From: Arthrobacter sp. ISL-95 | GTDB lineage: Bacteria; Actinomycetota; Actinomycetes; Actinomycetales; Micrococcaceae | Reading direction: 5' to 3' | DNA: 64,000 nucleotides | Assembly: GCF_018613695.1 (NCBI RefSeq) | Contig: NZ_JAGGPR010000005.1 | Coordinates: forward strand, 741,571 to 805,570 | Shown: positions 6,899 to 14,761 of the stretch, piece after piece | Layout: the number at the start of each line of letters is the position of its first letter | Numbering within the stretch: position 1 is the stretch's first letter | The notes under the pieces: generated by a model | Databases searched by the model: none | What the model saw: only the letters and a program-made list of their open reading frames with translations | Told to the model about the DNA's origin: nothing | Position numbers and translations under genes: made by a program

Positions 6899-9646
6899 CT
6901 AACTGGCGGGGGTAAGGATTTTCAGGCCGCCCCAGTCGGTGCCGACCCTCGTGGGAGTACCCCAGCTTCCATTCTGTTGGACAGGGTAGTAGCGCAGCTC
7001 GCCGCCGGTTGTCCGCGCGAGGATTCCGGTGGACCCGGCTCCGGCGAATCCGCGGATGGATCCGTAGCTGTTGATCACGTTCCAGCCGATCCCTACGGTG
7101 TCGGCCGCCTCCTGAATGAATGCTCCATTGCCGTTTGATCTGTAGAGCACCAAATCGCCGGCTGTATTTTTCGCCAGTAGATCCATATTCGAGTCCTTGT
7201 CGAAGTCCATCTGGAGGATGCTCAATCCAGCCCAGCCCGTACCAATCTGGACACGCGTTCCCAAGCCGGTGCCGGACGGGTTGCTGATATGGAACAAGCG
7301 ACCTGAGGGGTCGTATCCCACGATGCTCGGCCGGGGATCGGACTTCTTCCACGAACCAACTGTGAGTGTCCAGTCCTTCCAGCCGGTTCCAAGACTGATC
7401 GGCGCTCCATAGCCTCGGCCCTTGAATCCCGGGTAGACGCTGAGTCGACCATCACTCCACTGCGCCAGGATGTCCAAGGCGCCGTCGTCGTTCCAGTCAG
7501 TGAGGAAGCCCGCCTTCATGCCACTCCACTGCGTGCCGATGAGTTCGGCAGGCATCAAGGACGTGGAACCTGACCCCGGGTAGCGGTACAGGTTGCCGTC
7601 TTGGCGGGCAGCCACGACGTCTCGTGTGTCGACGCCCAGGGTGGACTCAACGTTGACAGGCGCGCCACTGATGACATTCGCGTCATTCCAACCGACTCCG
7701 ATGAGGAAACGGTTACCCCAGGACCCGGATACTGCAGGGTAGTAGTAAAGGTCGCCGTTGGCAGTCCGGGCTTGCAGCCCCTGCGAACCGGAGCCACTAA
7801 AACCGGCCGCCGAGCTTACGGACGTCATGGCGGACCAGCCGTTGCCAATCACCCGGCTTGGTTCGGAGAGGAATGATCCCAACCCATTGGAACGGTAGAG
7901 GCGCATGATGCCATCGTTCGTTCGGGAGACGATGTCCTGGTTACCGTCGCCGTCGAAGTCCAGCTGGTTGAACTGGTGCCCCCCGAATCCGGTCCCGATC
8001 AACACGCCTCCGCTGAGCGCACCGGCGCCAGCATTCGTATAGCGGTAGAGGTTTCCTTTGCCATCCTGACCGATGACACCGGGGTATGCGTCTCTGGAGT
8101 TCCACCAGCCAACGGTGAGTGACATCTCCTGCCACCCGGTTCCTACCAGTGTGGGAGCGAGGAAGCCCCCGCCGGATGCTCCCCGGAAGACCTGGAGCGA
8201 ACCGTCCGGCCATTGGGCGAGGATGTCCTGGACGCCGTCCTGGTTCCAGTCAACGACGTGCACGGATTGTGCAGTTCCCCATCCTGAGCCGATGGCCACT
8301 GGTCCTGTGATGCGGCCCTGCCCGTCTGCCGGAAAATTGTTCAGGCGTCCGGAGGGCATGGCAGCGAGCACGTCGGCCCCGGACCGGATCGAGGGGCTTG
8401 AAGGCCGGGAAACACCTCGCGCAAAAGTCCGAAGCTGGTCATATGTGCCGTTGAAGATGTTTGAATCGCCTTCAAAGGGGCCGGTGCTGGTGTACTGCCA
8501 CATGGTGAAATCGCCCCAGCTGAGGGGCATATCCCCGGGCGAGTTGGTGGGGTTGTTCCAGTAGGACGCGATCCACAGGGGATAGTTTCCGAAGGTGGAG
8601 TTCCCCACGCAGGTGTTCCACCAGTCGGTGGTGCTGTAGATGACCGGGAAGCGGCCGGTGAGAGCCTTGACCGTGTTCCCAAAATCAGCTGCCCATTGTC
8701 CGAGCTGGGCCTTGGACATGTCGTAGCACGTGTTTCCGAAGTAGAAGCCGTTGATGGTGCGTCCGGCATAGGGGTTGTATTCGATGTCCAGGACGGGCGG
8801 GAGGGTGTAGCCGTCGGCCGTCCACGCACCACCGTTGGCCACGAAGTATCTGGCTTGATCTGCACCAGAGGACCAGTTGGGGATCGCGAAGTGGTAGGCG
8901 CCCCTGACCATGCCTACGTCCCGGGAGCCGTTGTACTGCTGAGTGTAGTTTTCATTAAGGTAGTAGTTGCCCTCGGACGCCTTGACGTAGGCCCACCGGG
9001 AGCCCAAGTTCCATTGACTTTGCCAATTGACGTTGCCTTGATGGGCGCTGACATCCTGCCCCGCGATGCCGATGGTAGGGCGCCAGTGAGAAGTATCAGC
9101 CGCCATGGGTACGGCTGAATTCACTGATCCGCCAACTCCCCGGGCTCCGGCAGGGGGTGCGGTTTCGTTCTGTTGCTTTGCCGATAACACTCTGGGCGAT
9201 CGCTGGCCCATTTCAGCGCCACCGGCTGGAATAGCCGCCCTCATGGCCGCCTTCATGGCGTCGGCATCGGGCGCGGTACCAGGCGTTGCCTGTGGCGCTG
9301 GCCTCTGCGCTTCAGCCTGCCCCGACGCCTTTGAGACCGGCGGCGGTGTAACGGTTGGTGAAGGTTCGACGGCGGGCAGCGGCTCTTGCTGGTTGGGCAC
9401 CGACGTATGGTTCGGCAACTCGCTGCCGGGGGCCGCTGAACCGGAGCCATTTCCGGCCGGACGGGGCCCTTGGGATGGCGGATTAGCCTGGGTGTCCGAC
9501 TGCGGGGCCGGTTGCGGTCCGGAAGTCTGGGCCCACACGGGCGCTCCAAGGCAACTGCCCCCCACCAAGGCAATAGTAAGCGCCAGGGTTGCACGCGCCA
9601 GCGGGATGCGCCGAACCGGGTCCATCGAATTAGTTTTCATCTTCAC
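6899..9646 (-). CDS. Secreted GH25 lysozyme (muramidase) with C-terminal FG-GAP repeats
   Basis: The protein is 915 residues. A signal peptide (residues 1-39, VWA before QTSG) is followed by a Pro/Ala/Ser-rich linker to ~190. Residues ~193-415 are a glycoside hydrolase family 25 domain: the catalytic-face Asp in GQDVSAHQG (residue 198) and the D-x-E pair in VLDIEYN (287 and 289) are present. GH25 enzymes cleave the MurNAc-GlcNAc bond of peptidoglycan. Residues ~440-915 hold about nine FG-GAP-type repeats in two similar halves, each with G-x-G-W and D-x-D-x-D loops, probably for wall or glycan binding. The start is GTG at 9646, or ATG at 9640; neither has a strong ribosome binding site. It is transcribed away from the Tad pilus operon and may remodel wall for surface structures (inference). 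Confidence 0.9.
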   Translation of the reverse strand: MKMKTNSMDPVRRIPLARATLALTIALVGGSCLGAPVWAQTSGPQPAPQSDTQANPPSQGPRPAGNGSGSAAPGSELPNHTSVPNQQEPLPAVEPSPTVTPPPVSKASGQAEAQRPAPQATPGTAPDADAMKAAMRAAIPAGGAEMGQRSPRVLSAKQQNETAPPAGARGVGGSVNSAVPMAADTSHWRPTIGIAGQDVSAHQGNVNWQSQWNLGSRWAYVKASEGNYYLNENYTQQYNGSRDVGMVRGAYHFAIPNWSSGADQARYFVANGGAWTADGYTLPPVLDIEYNPYAGRTINGFYFGNTCYDMSKAQLGQWAADFGNTVKALTGRFPVIYSTTDWWNTCVGNSTFGNYPLWIASYWNNPTNSPGDMPLSWGDFTMWQYTSTGPFEGDSNIFNGTYDQLRTFARGVSRPSSPSIRSGADVLAAMPSGRLNNFPADGQGRITGPVAIGSGWGTAQSVHVVDWNQDGVQDILAQWPDGSLQVFRGASGGGFLAPTLVGTGWQEMSLTVGWWNSRDAYPGVIGQDGKGNLYRYTNAGAGALSGGVLIGTGFGGHQFNQLDFDGDGNQDIVSRTNDGIMRLYRSNGLGSFLSEPSRVIGNGWSAMTSVSSAAGFSGSGSQGLQARTANGDLYYYPAVSGSWGNRFLIGVGWNDANVISGAPVNVESTLGVDTRDVVAARQDGNLYRYPGSGSTSLMPAELIGTQWSGMKAGFLTDWNDDGALDILAQWSDGRLSVYPGFKGRGYGAPISLGTGWKDWTLTVGSWKKSDPRPSIVGYDPSGRLFHISNPSGTGLGTRVQIGTGWAGLSILQMDFDKDSNMDLLAKNTAGDLVLYRSNGNGAFIQEAADTVGIGWNVINSYGSIRGFAGAGSTGILARTTGGELRYYPVQQNGSWGTPTRVGTDWGGLKILTPAS

Positions 9647-9772
9647 ATCCGGCCCTGTACCGCGGCTCAGCGGCGCATGGGGTGGCTTGCGGACAAGCTC
9701 CGGGGCGGGCGCTTGCGCATGGGACCAAAGGCCAGCTCCTAACGGGCTTTACCCTAACATTCGGAAACTGGA

Positions 9773-9850
9773 GTGACTAGTGGGATCGACGATGCTGATG
9801 TGACTAGTGGTGACAGTTATCCACATGTGCCTCACGGCAACTTGAGGCAC
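9773..9850. promoter_or_regulatory. Repeat-rich control region between the lysozyme gene and the Tad operon
   Basis: Within the 278-bp divergent spacer three ordered elements are visible. An 11-bp direct repeat GTGACTAGTGG occurs at 9773-9783 and 9800-9810. TTATCCACA at 9817-9825 equals the consensus DnaA box. An inverted repeat GTGCCTCA/TGAGGCAC has arms 9827-9834 and 9843-9850 with an 8-base spacer. All lie 75-150 bases before the first pilus gene. The proteins that bind them are unknown. Confidence 0.45.
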
Positions 9851-9924
9851 TGAATGCGCTCGCCTAGCGTGAGGAACTCGAGATGCGCCTCTCGTTTACG
9901 CGCTCGTGATCATCGGGGAGAGAA

Positions 9925-11148
9925 GTGGATGCTGTAGAAATCGTCGAAAGCGAAGTCCGGGAACTTATCCGTCGCCGCGGCCTGGATCCGTCGGAGCAAG
10001 CAAAGGATGTACGGCTCCTTGTGGACGCTGCGGTCAATGATTACGACGAACGGGCGCTCTTGGGCCCGCTGCCATCCCTCGGACACTTGGACGCCGCCCG
10101 GCAGCACATTTTTGATGCCGTGGCAGGTTTTGGTCCGCTGCAGCCGCTTTTGGATGATCCCGGAATCGAAGAGGTGTGGATCAACGCGCCGCATGAGATC
10201 TATGTTGCCCGCAACGGGGAATCCGAATTAACGGCCATAAGCCTCACAGAGCAGCAGGTGCGTGATCTTGTTGAAAGGATGCTCAAGAGTTCGGGGCGAC
10301 GTGTGGATGTCTCGTCCCCGTTCGTGGACGCGGCCCTTCCGGACGGGTCCAGGCTGCACGTAGCAATCCCGGACATCACCCGGAAACACTGGGCCGTCAA
10401 CATCAGAAAGTTCATCGCGAGGGCGAGCCGGCTCGAACACCTGGTAGAGCTTGGGAGCCTGACGCCCCAGGCGGCCAGATTCCTTGGTGCGTCGGTAGCC
10501 AGCGGACTCAACATCCTGGTTTCGGGGGCAACCCAAGCGGGAAAGACCACCATGCTGAATTGCCTGGCTGCAAGCATCGGTTCCCGTGAACGCGTCATCA
10601 CGGTTGAGGAGATCTTTGAACTGCAGCTGCCTCTGCGCGACGTGGTGGGATTGCAGTGCCGCCAACCCAATCTCGAAGGTGAAGGCGAAATTCCTCTGCG
10701 GCGGCTTGTCAAGGAAGCGCTTCGAATGCGTCCGGATCGTCTGATAGTAGGAGAGGTTCGTGAGGCGGAAAGCCTGGACATGCTCATTGCACTGAACTCC
10801 GGGTTGCCCGGGATGTGTACCGTGCACGCAAACTCCGCCCACGACGCCGTCACAAAGATCTGCACCCTTCCCCTCCTTGCCGGGGCGAACATCTCCAGTG
10901 CTTTCGTAGTGCCCACGGTCGCATCGTGCATAGACCTCGTGGTGCATTGCGGGCGCCATGCAATAGGGCGCAGGCAGGTGACCGAGATCCTTTCCCTGGG
11001 ACGCCGAGTGGAGAACGGGATCATCGAGTCCTCTGGTGTCTTCGGAATGGTTGCGGGGCAGTTGCAGCCCAGGGCCAACTCCATGCCTGCAGCGGATAAG
11101 TTTGCGCGGGCAGGTTTTGACGTGGCTGCCCTCCTGGAGCTGAACTGA
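9925..11148 (+). CDS. tadA: Tad/Flp pilus secretion ATPase (CpaF/TadA type)
   Basis: The protein is 407 residues, typical of CpaF/TadA ATPases that power Flp pilus assembly from the cytoplasmic face. An N-terminal domain (FGPLQPLLDDPGIEEVWIN) precedes the RecA-like core. Walker A is GATQAGKT (residues 201-208), with Gln-Ala in place of the common Gly-Ser, a form seen in actinobacterial relatives. Walker B is RLIVGEV (272-278), and the His box lies in MCTVHAN (297-303). The GTG start at 9925 follows GGGGAGA. The stop overlaps the next start (TGATG), so this is the first gene of a tightly packed operon running to 14668. No tadZ/ssd-like partner lies upstream; the neighbour there is the divergent lysozyme. 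Confidence 0.93.
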   Translation: MDAVEIVESEVRELIRRRGLDPSEQAKDVRLLVDAAVNDYDERALLGPLPSLGHLDAARQHIFDAVAGFGPLQPLLDDPGIEEVWINAPHEIYVARNGESELTAISLTEQQVRDLVERMLKSSGRRVDVSSPFVDAALPDGSRLHVAIPDITRKHWAVNIRKFIARASRLEHLVELGSLTPQAARFLGASVASGLNILVSGATQAGKTTMLNCLAASIGSRERVITVEEIFELQLPLRDVVGLQCRQPNLEGEGEIPLRRLVKEALRMRPDRLIVGEVREAESLDMLIALNSGLPGMCTVHANSAHDAVTKICTLPLLAGANISSAFVVPTVASCIDLVVHCGRHAIGRRQVTEILSLGRRVENGIIESSGVFGMVAGQLQPRANSMPAADKFARAGFDVAALLELN

Positions 11149-12002
11149 TGGCGCCACTCCTGGGGATCGCCGGGGGTATAGGAGTATTTCTCGTATGGTG
11201 GTCCACCTGGGTCCAGCCGCCCACTGAGCCTAAAAGGAAGAGGCCCCGGCGCTTGGACCTTCTCCTGATGTCAGCAGGAATCGAGAAAGTCTCCGGTGGC
11301 GGGCTTCTTGCCACCTGCGGCGGTTGTGGCCTCTTTGCTCTGCTTGCGTTCTATGTGTTGACAGGATCCCCGCCAGTTGCACTGTGTTTTGCAATCTTTG
11401 GTTCCTGGGTTCCATTCGCCACGGTGCGCTGGCGGGCGCGGAAGCGCAGGAACGCGCTTCGGCAGCTGTGGCCGGACGTGGTGGATCACTTGCGCTCGGC
11501 GATCCGTGCCGGCCTCGCACTTCCGGAAGCCCTGATTCAGTTGGGACACAACGGACCCGAAGAGTTGAGGGACTTGTTTCTGGATTTCGGGGCAGACTAC
11601 AGAGCGGCCGGCAATTTCGAGGCCGCGGTGAACAAACTCAAAGACCGTCTCGCTGATCCCGTGGCCGACCGCATAATAGAGGCCTTGCGAATGACCCGCG
11701 AAGTGGGTGGCTCCGATCTCGGGCGAATGTTGGGAACTTTGTCCGGTTTCCTTCGTGACAGTGCGCGGACGCGCAGCGAGCTTGAAGCCCGTCAGTCATG
11801 GACCGTCAATGCGGCCCGGCTTGCTGTAGCTGCGCCCTGGATTGTCTTGGTGGTTATGGCAAGCAGGCCGGAAGCCATGCTGGCTTTCAACTCCGGCATC
11901 GGTGCCATGGTGCTTCTTGGAGGCCTCCTGGTGTCGGTTTTCTGCTACTCCATCATGCTTCGCGTCGGCGCCTTGCCAGAGGACGAACGGGTGTTTGGAT
12001 GA
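11148..12002 (+). CDS. tadB: Tad pilus inner-membrane platform protein, TadB type
   Basis: The protein is 284 residues with hydrophobic segments at about 5-20, 55-85, 215-235 and 245-270. Between them lies a cytoplasmic type II secretion F domain: LPEALIQLGHNGPEELRD, then ADRIIEALRMTREVGGSDLGRML. Such proteins form the membrane platform that the ATPase acts on. It overlaps its neighbours by one base upstream and four downstream (ATGA), so translation is probably coupled. The assignment to TadB rather than TadC rests on gene order. Confidence 0.88.
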   Translation: MAPLLGIAGGIGVFLVWWSTWVQPPTEPKRKRPRRLDLLLMSAGIEKVSGGGLLATCGGCGLFALLAFYVLTGSPPVALCFAIFGSWVPFATVRWRARKRRNALRQLWPDVVDHLRSAIRAGLALPEALIQLGHNGPEELRDLFLDFGADYRAAGNFEAAVNKLKDRLADPVADRIIEALRMTREVGGSDLGRMLGTLSGFLRDSARTRSELEARQSWTVNAARLAVAAPWIVLVVMASRPEAMLAFNSGIGAMVLLGGLLVSVFCYSIMLRVGALPEDERVFG

Positions 12003-12940
12003 ATACATCAACCGCTCTCGCCGTGCTCTGCGGCCTGTTTCTGGGTGCCGGATGCTGGTTGATCCTGGTGAGGCTGCCGTTTATGCGCGGAACGACATTC
12101 GCTGATCGCATCGAACCGCAATTGAAGTCGCAGAATCTGGAGTCGCGCCTTCTCCGCGGTCCCGTACACAATCTCACGCCGTTCGGGCCCCTGGAACGAA
12201 TAGTTCGGCCGATTATCCGCGATGCAGTCTCCTCCATGTCCCGCTTGAACGTAGGCTCCGCAGCGCTTGCGAAGCGGCTTGCTCGTGCCGGTTCAACAAA
12301 ATCAACGCTGGACTTCAGGGCTGAGCAGTTTCTATGGGCCGGTGTCGCTTTTGTTCTTGCTGTCATCGTGGTTGTTGCCGGTGCCAGCGCAGGCCGCTTC
12401 AGTCCGGCCGTGTCATTCCTTTCAGTCATCGGTAGCGCACTGGGCGGCTACCTGCTTCGCGATTACCTGTTGGGGCAGATAATCAAACGACGGGAGTCGA
12501 GGATGTTGTCCGAGTTTCCCAGCCTCGCGGAACTAATGGCGCTCGCCGTCGCTGCGGGGGAGAGCGCAATGGGTGCCATGGACAGGGTAAGCCGCAGTTC
12601 CAACGGTGAGCTCTCCGGGGAGTTCGCCACCATCCTGGCGGATACACGATCCGGTAAGCCGCTTACGGAAGCGCTCCAAGCCTTCTCATCAAGGGCGGAA
12701 CTTCCGCCTTTGGTCAGGTTCATCGACGGCCTTGTGGTGGCTGTGGAGCGCGGGACGCCGCTGGCAGATGTCCTCAGGGCGCAGGCGGCGGACGTCCGCG
12801 ACGCCGCACAGAGGGACCTCATGGAGTCCGCTGGCCGTAAAGAGATTGCCATGATGGTCCCGCTCGTTTTCGGCGTGCTCCCTCTGACTGTTATCTTTGC
12901 CGCTTTTCCTGCCATTGCCGCTTTGGAAATGAGTCTCTAA
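11999..12940 (+). CDS. tadC: Tad pilus inner-membrane platform protein, TadC type
   Basis: The protein is 313 residues with an N-terminal membrane segment (LAVLCGLFLGAGCWLILV), two more around 120-160, and a C-terminal pair. The type II secretion F domain is visible in FPSLAELMALAVAAGESAMGAM and GTPLADVLRAQAADVRDAAQ. It is the second platform subunit expected beside TadB. The start at 11999 forms an ATGA overlap with the upstream stop; an earlier in-frame start at 11798 lies inside tadB and was rejected. A gap of 83 bases follows before the next gene, the longest in the operon. Confidence 0.88.
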   Translation: MNTSTALAVLCGLFLGAGCWLILVRLPFMRGTTFADRIEPQLKSQNLESRLLRGPVHNLTPFGPLERIVRPIIRDAVSSMSRLNVGSAALAKRLARAGSTKSTLDFRAEQFLWAGVAFVLAVIVVVAGASAGRFSPAVSFLSVIGSALGGYLLRDYLLGQIIKRRESRMLSEFPSLAELMALAVAAGESAMGAMDRVSRSSNGELSGEFATILADTRSGKPLTEALQAFSSRAELPPLVRFIDGLVVAVERGTPLADVLRAQAADVRDAAQRDLMESAGRKEIAMMVPLVFGVLPLTVIFAAFPAIAALEMSL

Positions 12941-13023
12941 CGTCCCAGCCATCGATCCATCATGGCCAATCCATTCGGAAGCCTCGCCAAGCCAGCAACG
13001 TCTCAAATACATTGGGGAAACTC

Positions 13024-13263
13024 ATGAAACAAATCGCAAGCAAACTGTCCGTCATTTCCTTCCTGCTGCTCTGCTCCTCTTGGTTGTTCGTGGTGGTCGC
13101 ACGGAGGGTGCTGCCTCCGCGGGAGGACCGCGAACGTGGTGACGTACCGGGTTGGGTAATGATCACACTCATGTCCGCGATCCTCGTGGCAGGACTACTG
13201 GCCATCGCCACACCGGCATTGAGCGACCTTTTCAATCAGGCCATGAGCAAGGTAGGCAAGTAG
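13024..13263 (+). CDS. Small membrane protein in the pilin position of the Tad operon
   Basis: The protein is 79 residues. A hydrophobic run at ~8-27 (VISFLLLCSSWLFVVVA) is followed by a charged stretch (PPREDRERG) and a second hydrophobic segment (WVMITLMSAILVAGLLAIA), ending LFNQAMSKVGK. Gene order (after TadC, before the TadE-like genes) is where actinobacterial Tad clusters place the Flp pilin or a DUF4244-type protein. The second half resembles a Flp pilin hydrophobic helix preceded by a glycine that could be a prepilin peptidase site (RG before DVPGWV). The usual Glu-Tyr after that site is absent, however, and an extra N-terminal hydrophobic segment is present. The ATG at 13024 follows GGGGAAA. 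Pilin identity is inferred from position. Confidence 0.7.
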   Translation: MKQIASKLSVISFLLLCSSWLFVVVARRVLPPREDRERGDVPGWVMITLMSAILVAGLLAIATPALSDLFNQAMSKVGK

Positions 13264-13270
13264 GCGCGGG

Positions 13271-13699
13271 ATGAAGAAGCATGCATGGGTCGTCGCCCAC
13301 GACCATGTTCCCTCAGAGCCAACCGGAGACGCGAACGACCGCGGATCCGCGGTGGTCGACTTCGTGTTGGTCGGCGCATTGCTGACCTTGTTTTTTATGT
13401 CGATTGTTCAGCTCATGCTGGTCCTGCATGTTCGAAACACACTCATTGATGCAGCCGCGTCAGGAGCGCGGTACGGAGCTTTATCGGACCGCACGTTCTT
13501 GGATGCCCGGGTCAGGACTGCTGAGTTAATCGGTGGTGCTCTGAACAGCGATTTTGCCCGCGACGTCACGTCGACTGAAATCACCGTTGATGGGATTCGC
13601 ACCCTGGAAGTGACAGTAAGGGCCCCATTGCCGGTTGTTGGTCTAATTGGTCCCGGTGAAATATTGGAGGTCAAGGGGCATGCAGATCTTCCGGGTTGA
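13271..13699 (+). CDS. TadE-like pseudopilin
   Basis: The protein is 142 residues. A hydrophilic leader of ~25 residues precedes RGSAVVDFV, the start of the TadE hydrophobic helix, which continues LVGALLTLFFMSIVQLMLVL and the conserved NTLIDAAASGARYGA. TadE-type proteins are minor pseudopilins processed by a prepilin peptidase and needed for Flp pilus assembly. The C-terminal ~80 residues are predicted extracellular and beta-rich. The gene begins 7 bases after the small upstream gene, and its 3' end overlaps the next gene by 20 bases. No prepilin peptidase gene is in the window. Confidence 0.85.
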   Translation: MKKHAWVVAHDHVPSEPTGDANDRGSAVVDFVLVGALLTLFFMSIVQLMLVLHVRNTLIDAAASGARYGALSDRTFLDARVRTAELIGGALNSDFARDVTSTEITVDGIRTLEVTVRAPLPVVGLIGPGEILEVKGHADLPG

Positions 13700-14216
13700 C
13701 GAGCCAGAGGCACTGCTGACCGCTTTCAGGCAAAGGGTGCGCGAGGCCCTGTGCCTGCCGGCCAGGTCTGACGGCAGAGCGTCTGGTGGCTCTGCGAATC
13801 CTGAAGCACAACGCGGCAGCGCCGTAGTGGAGTTCACGTTTCTCGCGCTGCTGCTCATGGTCCCTGTGGTCTATTTTGTCGTGACCGTAGGCCAGATCCA
13901 AGGAGGCTCGTTTGCCGTGGTGGGTGCTGCGGATCAAGCAGCAAAAGTCTTCGTGACTCAAGGGGACCCTGCAAGCGCGAGGATTGCCGCGGAGCGCAGC
14001 GTGCTTGTTGCCCTCAAGGATTACGGTCATTCGCCGGAATCAACCAGCGTAACGATCGAGTGTGATCGGGCGGGTTGTTTGTCGGCCGGTACAACGGTGA
14101 CTGTGACGGTGCGCCTGGACGTTTCGTTGCCGTTGACGCCGTTCGGGGACTCGCTGGACTTGAAGGCGGGGCGACTCAGTGCGTCCGCATCCCAGGTTGT
14201 GGGGCGTCACCGGTGA
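13680..14216 (+). CDS. Second TadE/TadF-like pseudopilin
   Basis: The protein is 178 residues. A ~50-residue charged leader precedes RGSAVVEFTFLALLLMVPVVYF, the pseudopilin helix with the expected glutamate, then a predicted extracellular domain containing a C-D-R-A-G-C pair that could form a disulfide. The ATG at 13680 lies within the end of the preceding TadE-like gene and has GGAGG 9 bases upstream, so the 20-base overlap looks real. The leader is longer than is usual for TadE proteins. It is likely a minor pilin partner of the preceding gene product. Confidence 0.83.
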   Translation: MQIFRVDEPEALLTAFRQRVREALCLPARSDGRASGGSANPEAQRGSAVVEFTFLALLLMVPVVYFVVTVGQIQGGSFAVVGAADQAAKVFVTQGDPASARIAAERSVLVALKDYGHSPESTSVTIECDRAGCLSAGTTVTVTVRLDVSLPLTPFGDSLDLKAGRLSASASQVVGRHR

Positions 14217-14668
14217 CCGTGGCGTCCTCGAAGAGTCGGCCGCAGGAAGAGGGCCAAATAACGGTTCTCATCGTCGGTTTCGTGCTTTTGGCCCTCCTCC
14301 TGGCTTCAGTGGTGATGGCTGCGTCAACGGTCTATCTGGAGCACAAGAAACTGCTGTCCTTGGCTGACGGCGCGGCGCTCGCAGCCGCGGATTCCTACAC
14401 GGCAGGGGATATCGGGGGAGGCAGCCTCCCTTCCACGTCCTTGGTGGACGTGAGAGTGCTGGCCGCTACGGATTCTTATCTCGAAGCCAGTAGCGCCTCT
14501 TTCCGCCATGATCACCTGGCTATCGCAGGAGGTACCGGGAGCGAGCCCGGCGGCACAGCGGTAGTGGTCCTCAGTGCCGTCGTGCACCCTCCCGTGGTCA
14601 GTTTTCTGCTGCCTGACGGGATTGTCATCGAGGCAAAGGCAACGGCCAGATCCCGACTCATCCAATAA
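14213..14668 (+). CDS. TadG-like/Tad-domain pilus assembly protein
   Basis: The protein is 151 residues. EEGQITVLIVGFVLLALLLASVVMAAS near the N-terminus, followed by LSLADGAALAAADSYTAG, is the N-terminal pattern of putative Flp pilus-assembly TadE/G-like proteins in actinobacteria. The protein consists of this one membrane helix plus a ~100-residue outer domain, and lacks the von Willebrand A domain of proteobacterial TadG. The start is GTG at 14213, overlapping the upstream stop as GTGA. It is the last gene of the operon; no clear terminator separates it from prfB 93 bases on. Confidence 0.82.
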   Translation: MTVASSKSRPQEEGQITVLIVGFVLLALLLASVVMAASTVYLEHKKLLSLADGAALAAADSYTAGDIGGGSLPSTSLVDVRVLAATDSYLEASSASFRHDHLAIAGGTGSEPGGTAVVVLSAVVHPPVVSFLLPDGIVIEAKATARSRLIQ

Positions 14669-14761
14669 TCGTCCGCATGGCAGGGAACTGTTCGGAGGTA
14701 ACTCACGGGCCGCGGTGGGGGCCGTCAGGGAGTGCAGGGAATAGCGTACGCTGGGATGATC

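Noticed and set aside
9817-9825. The TTATCCACA box as part of a replication origin
   Set aside because: It is a single box without a cluster, AT-rich unwinding region, dnaA or dnaN nearby.
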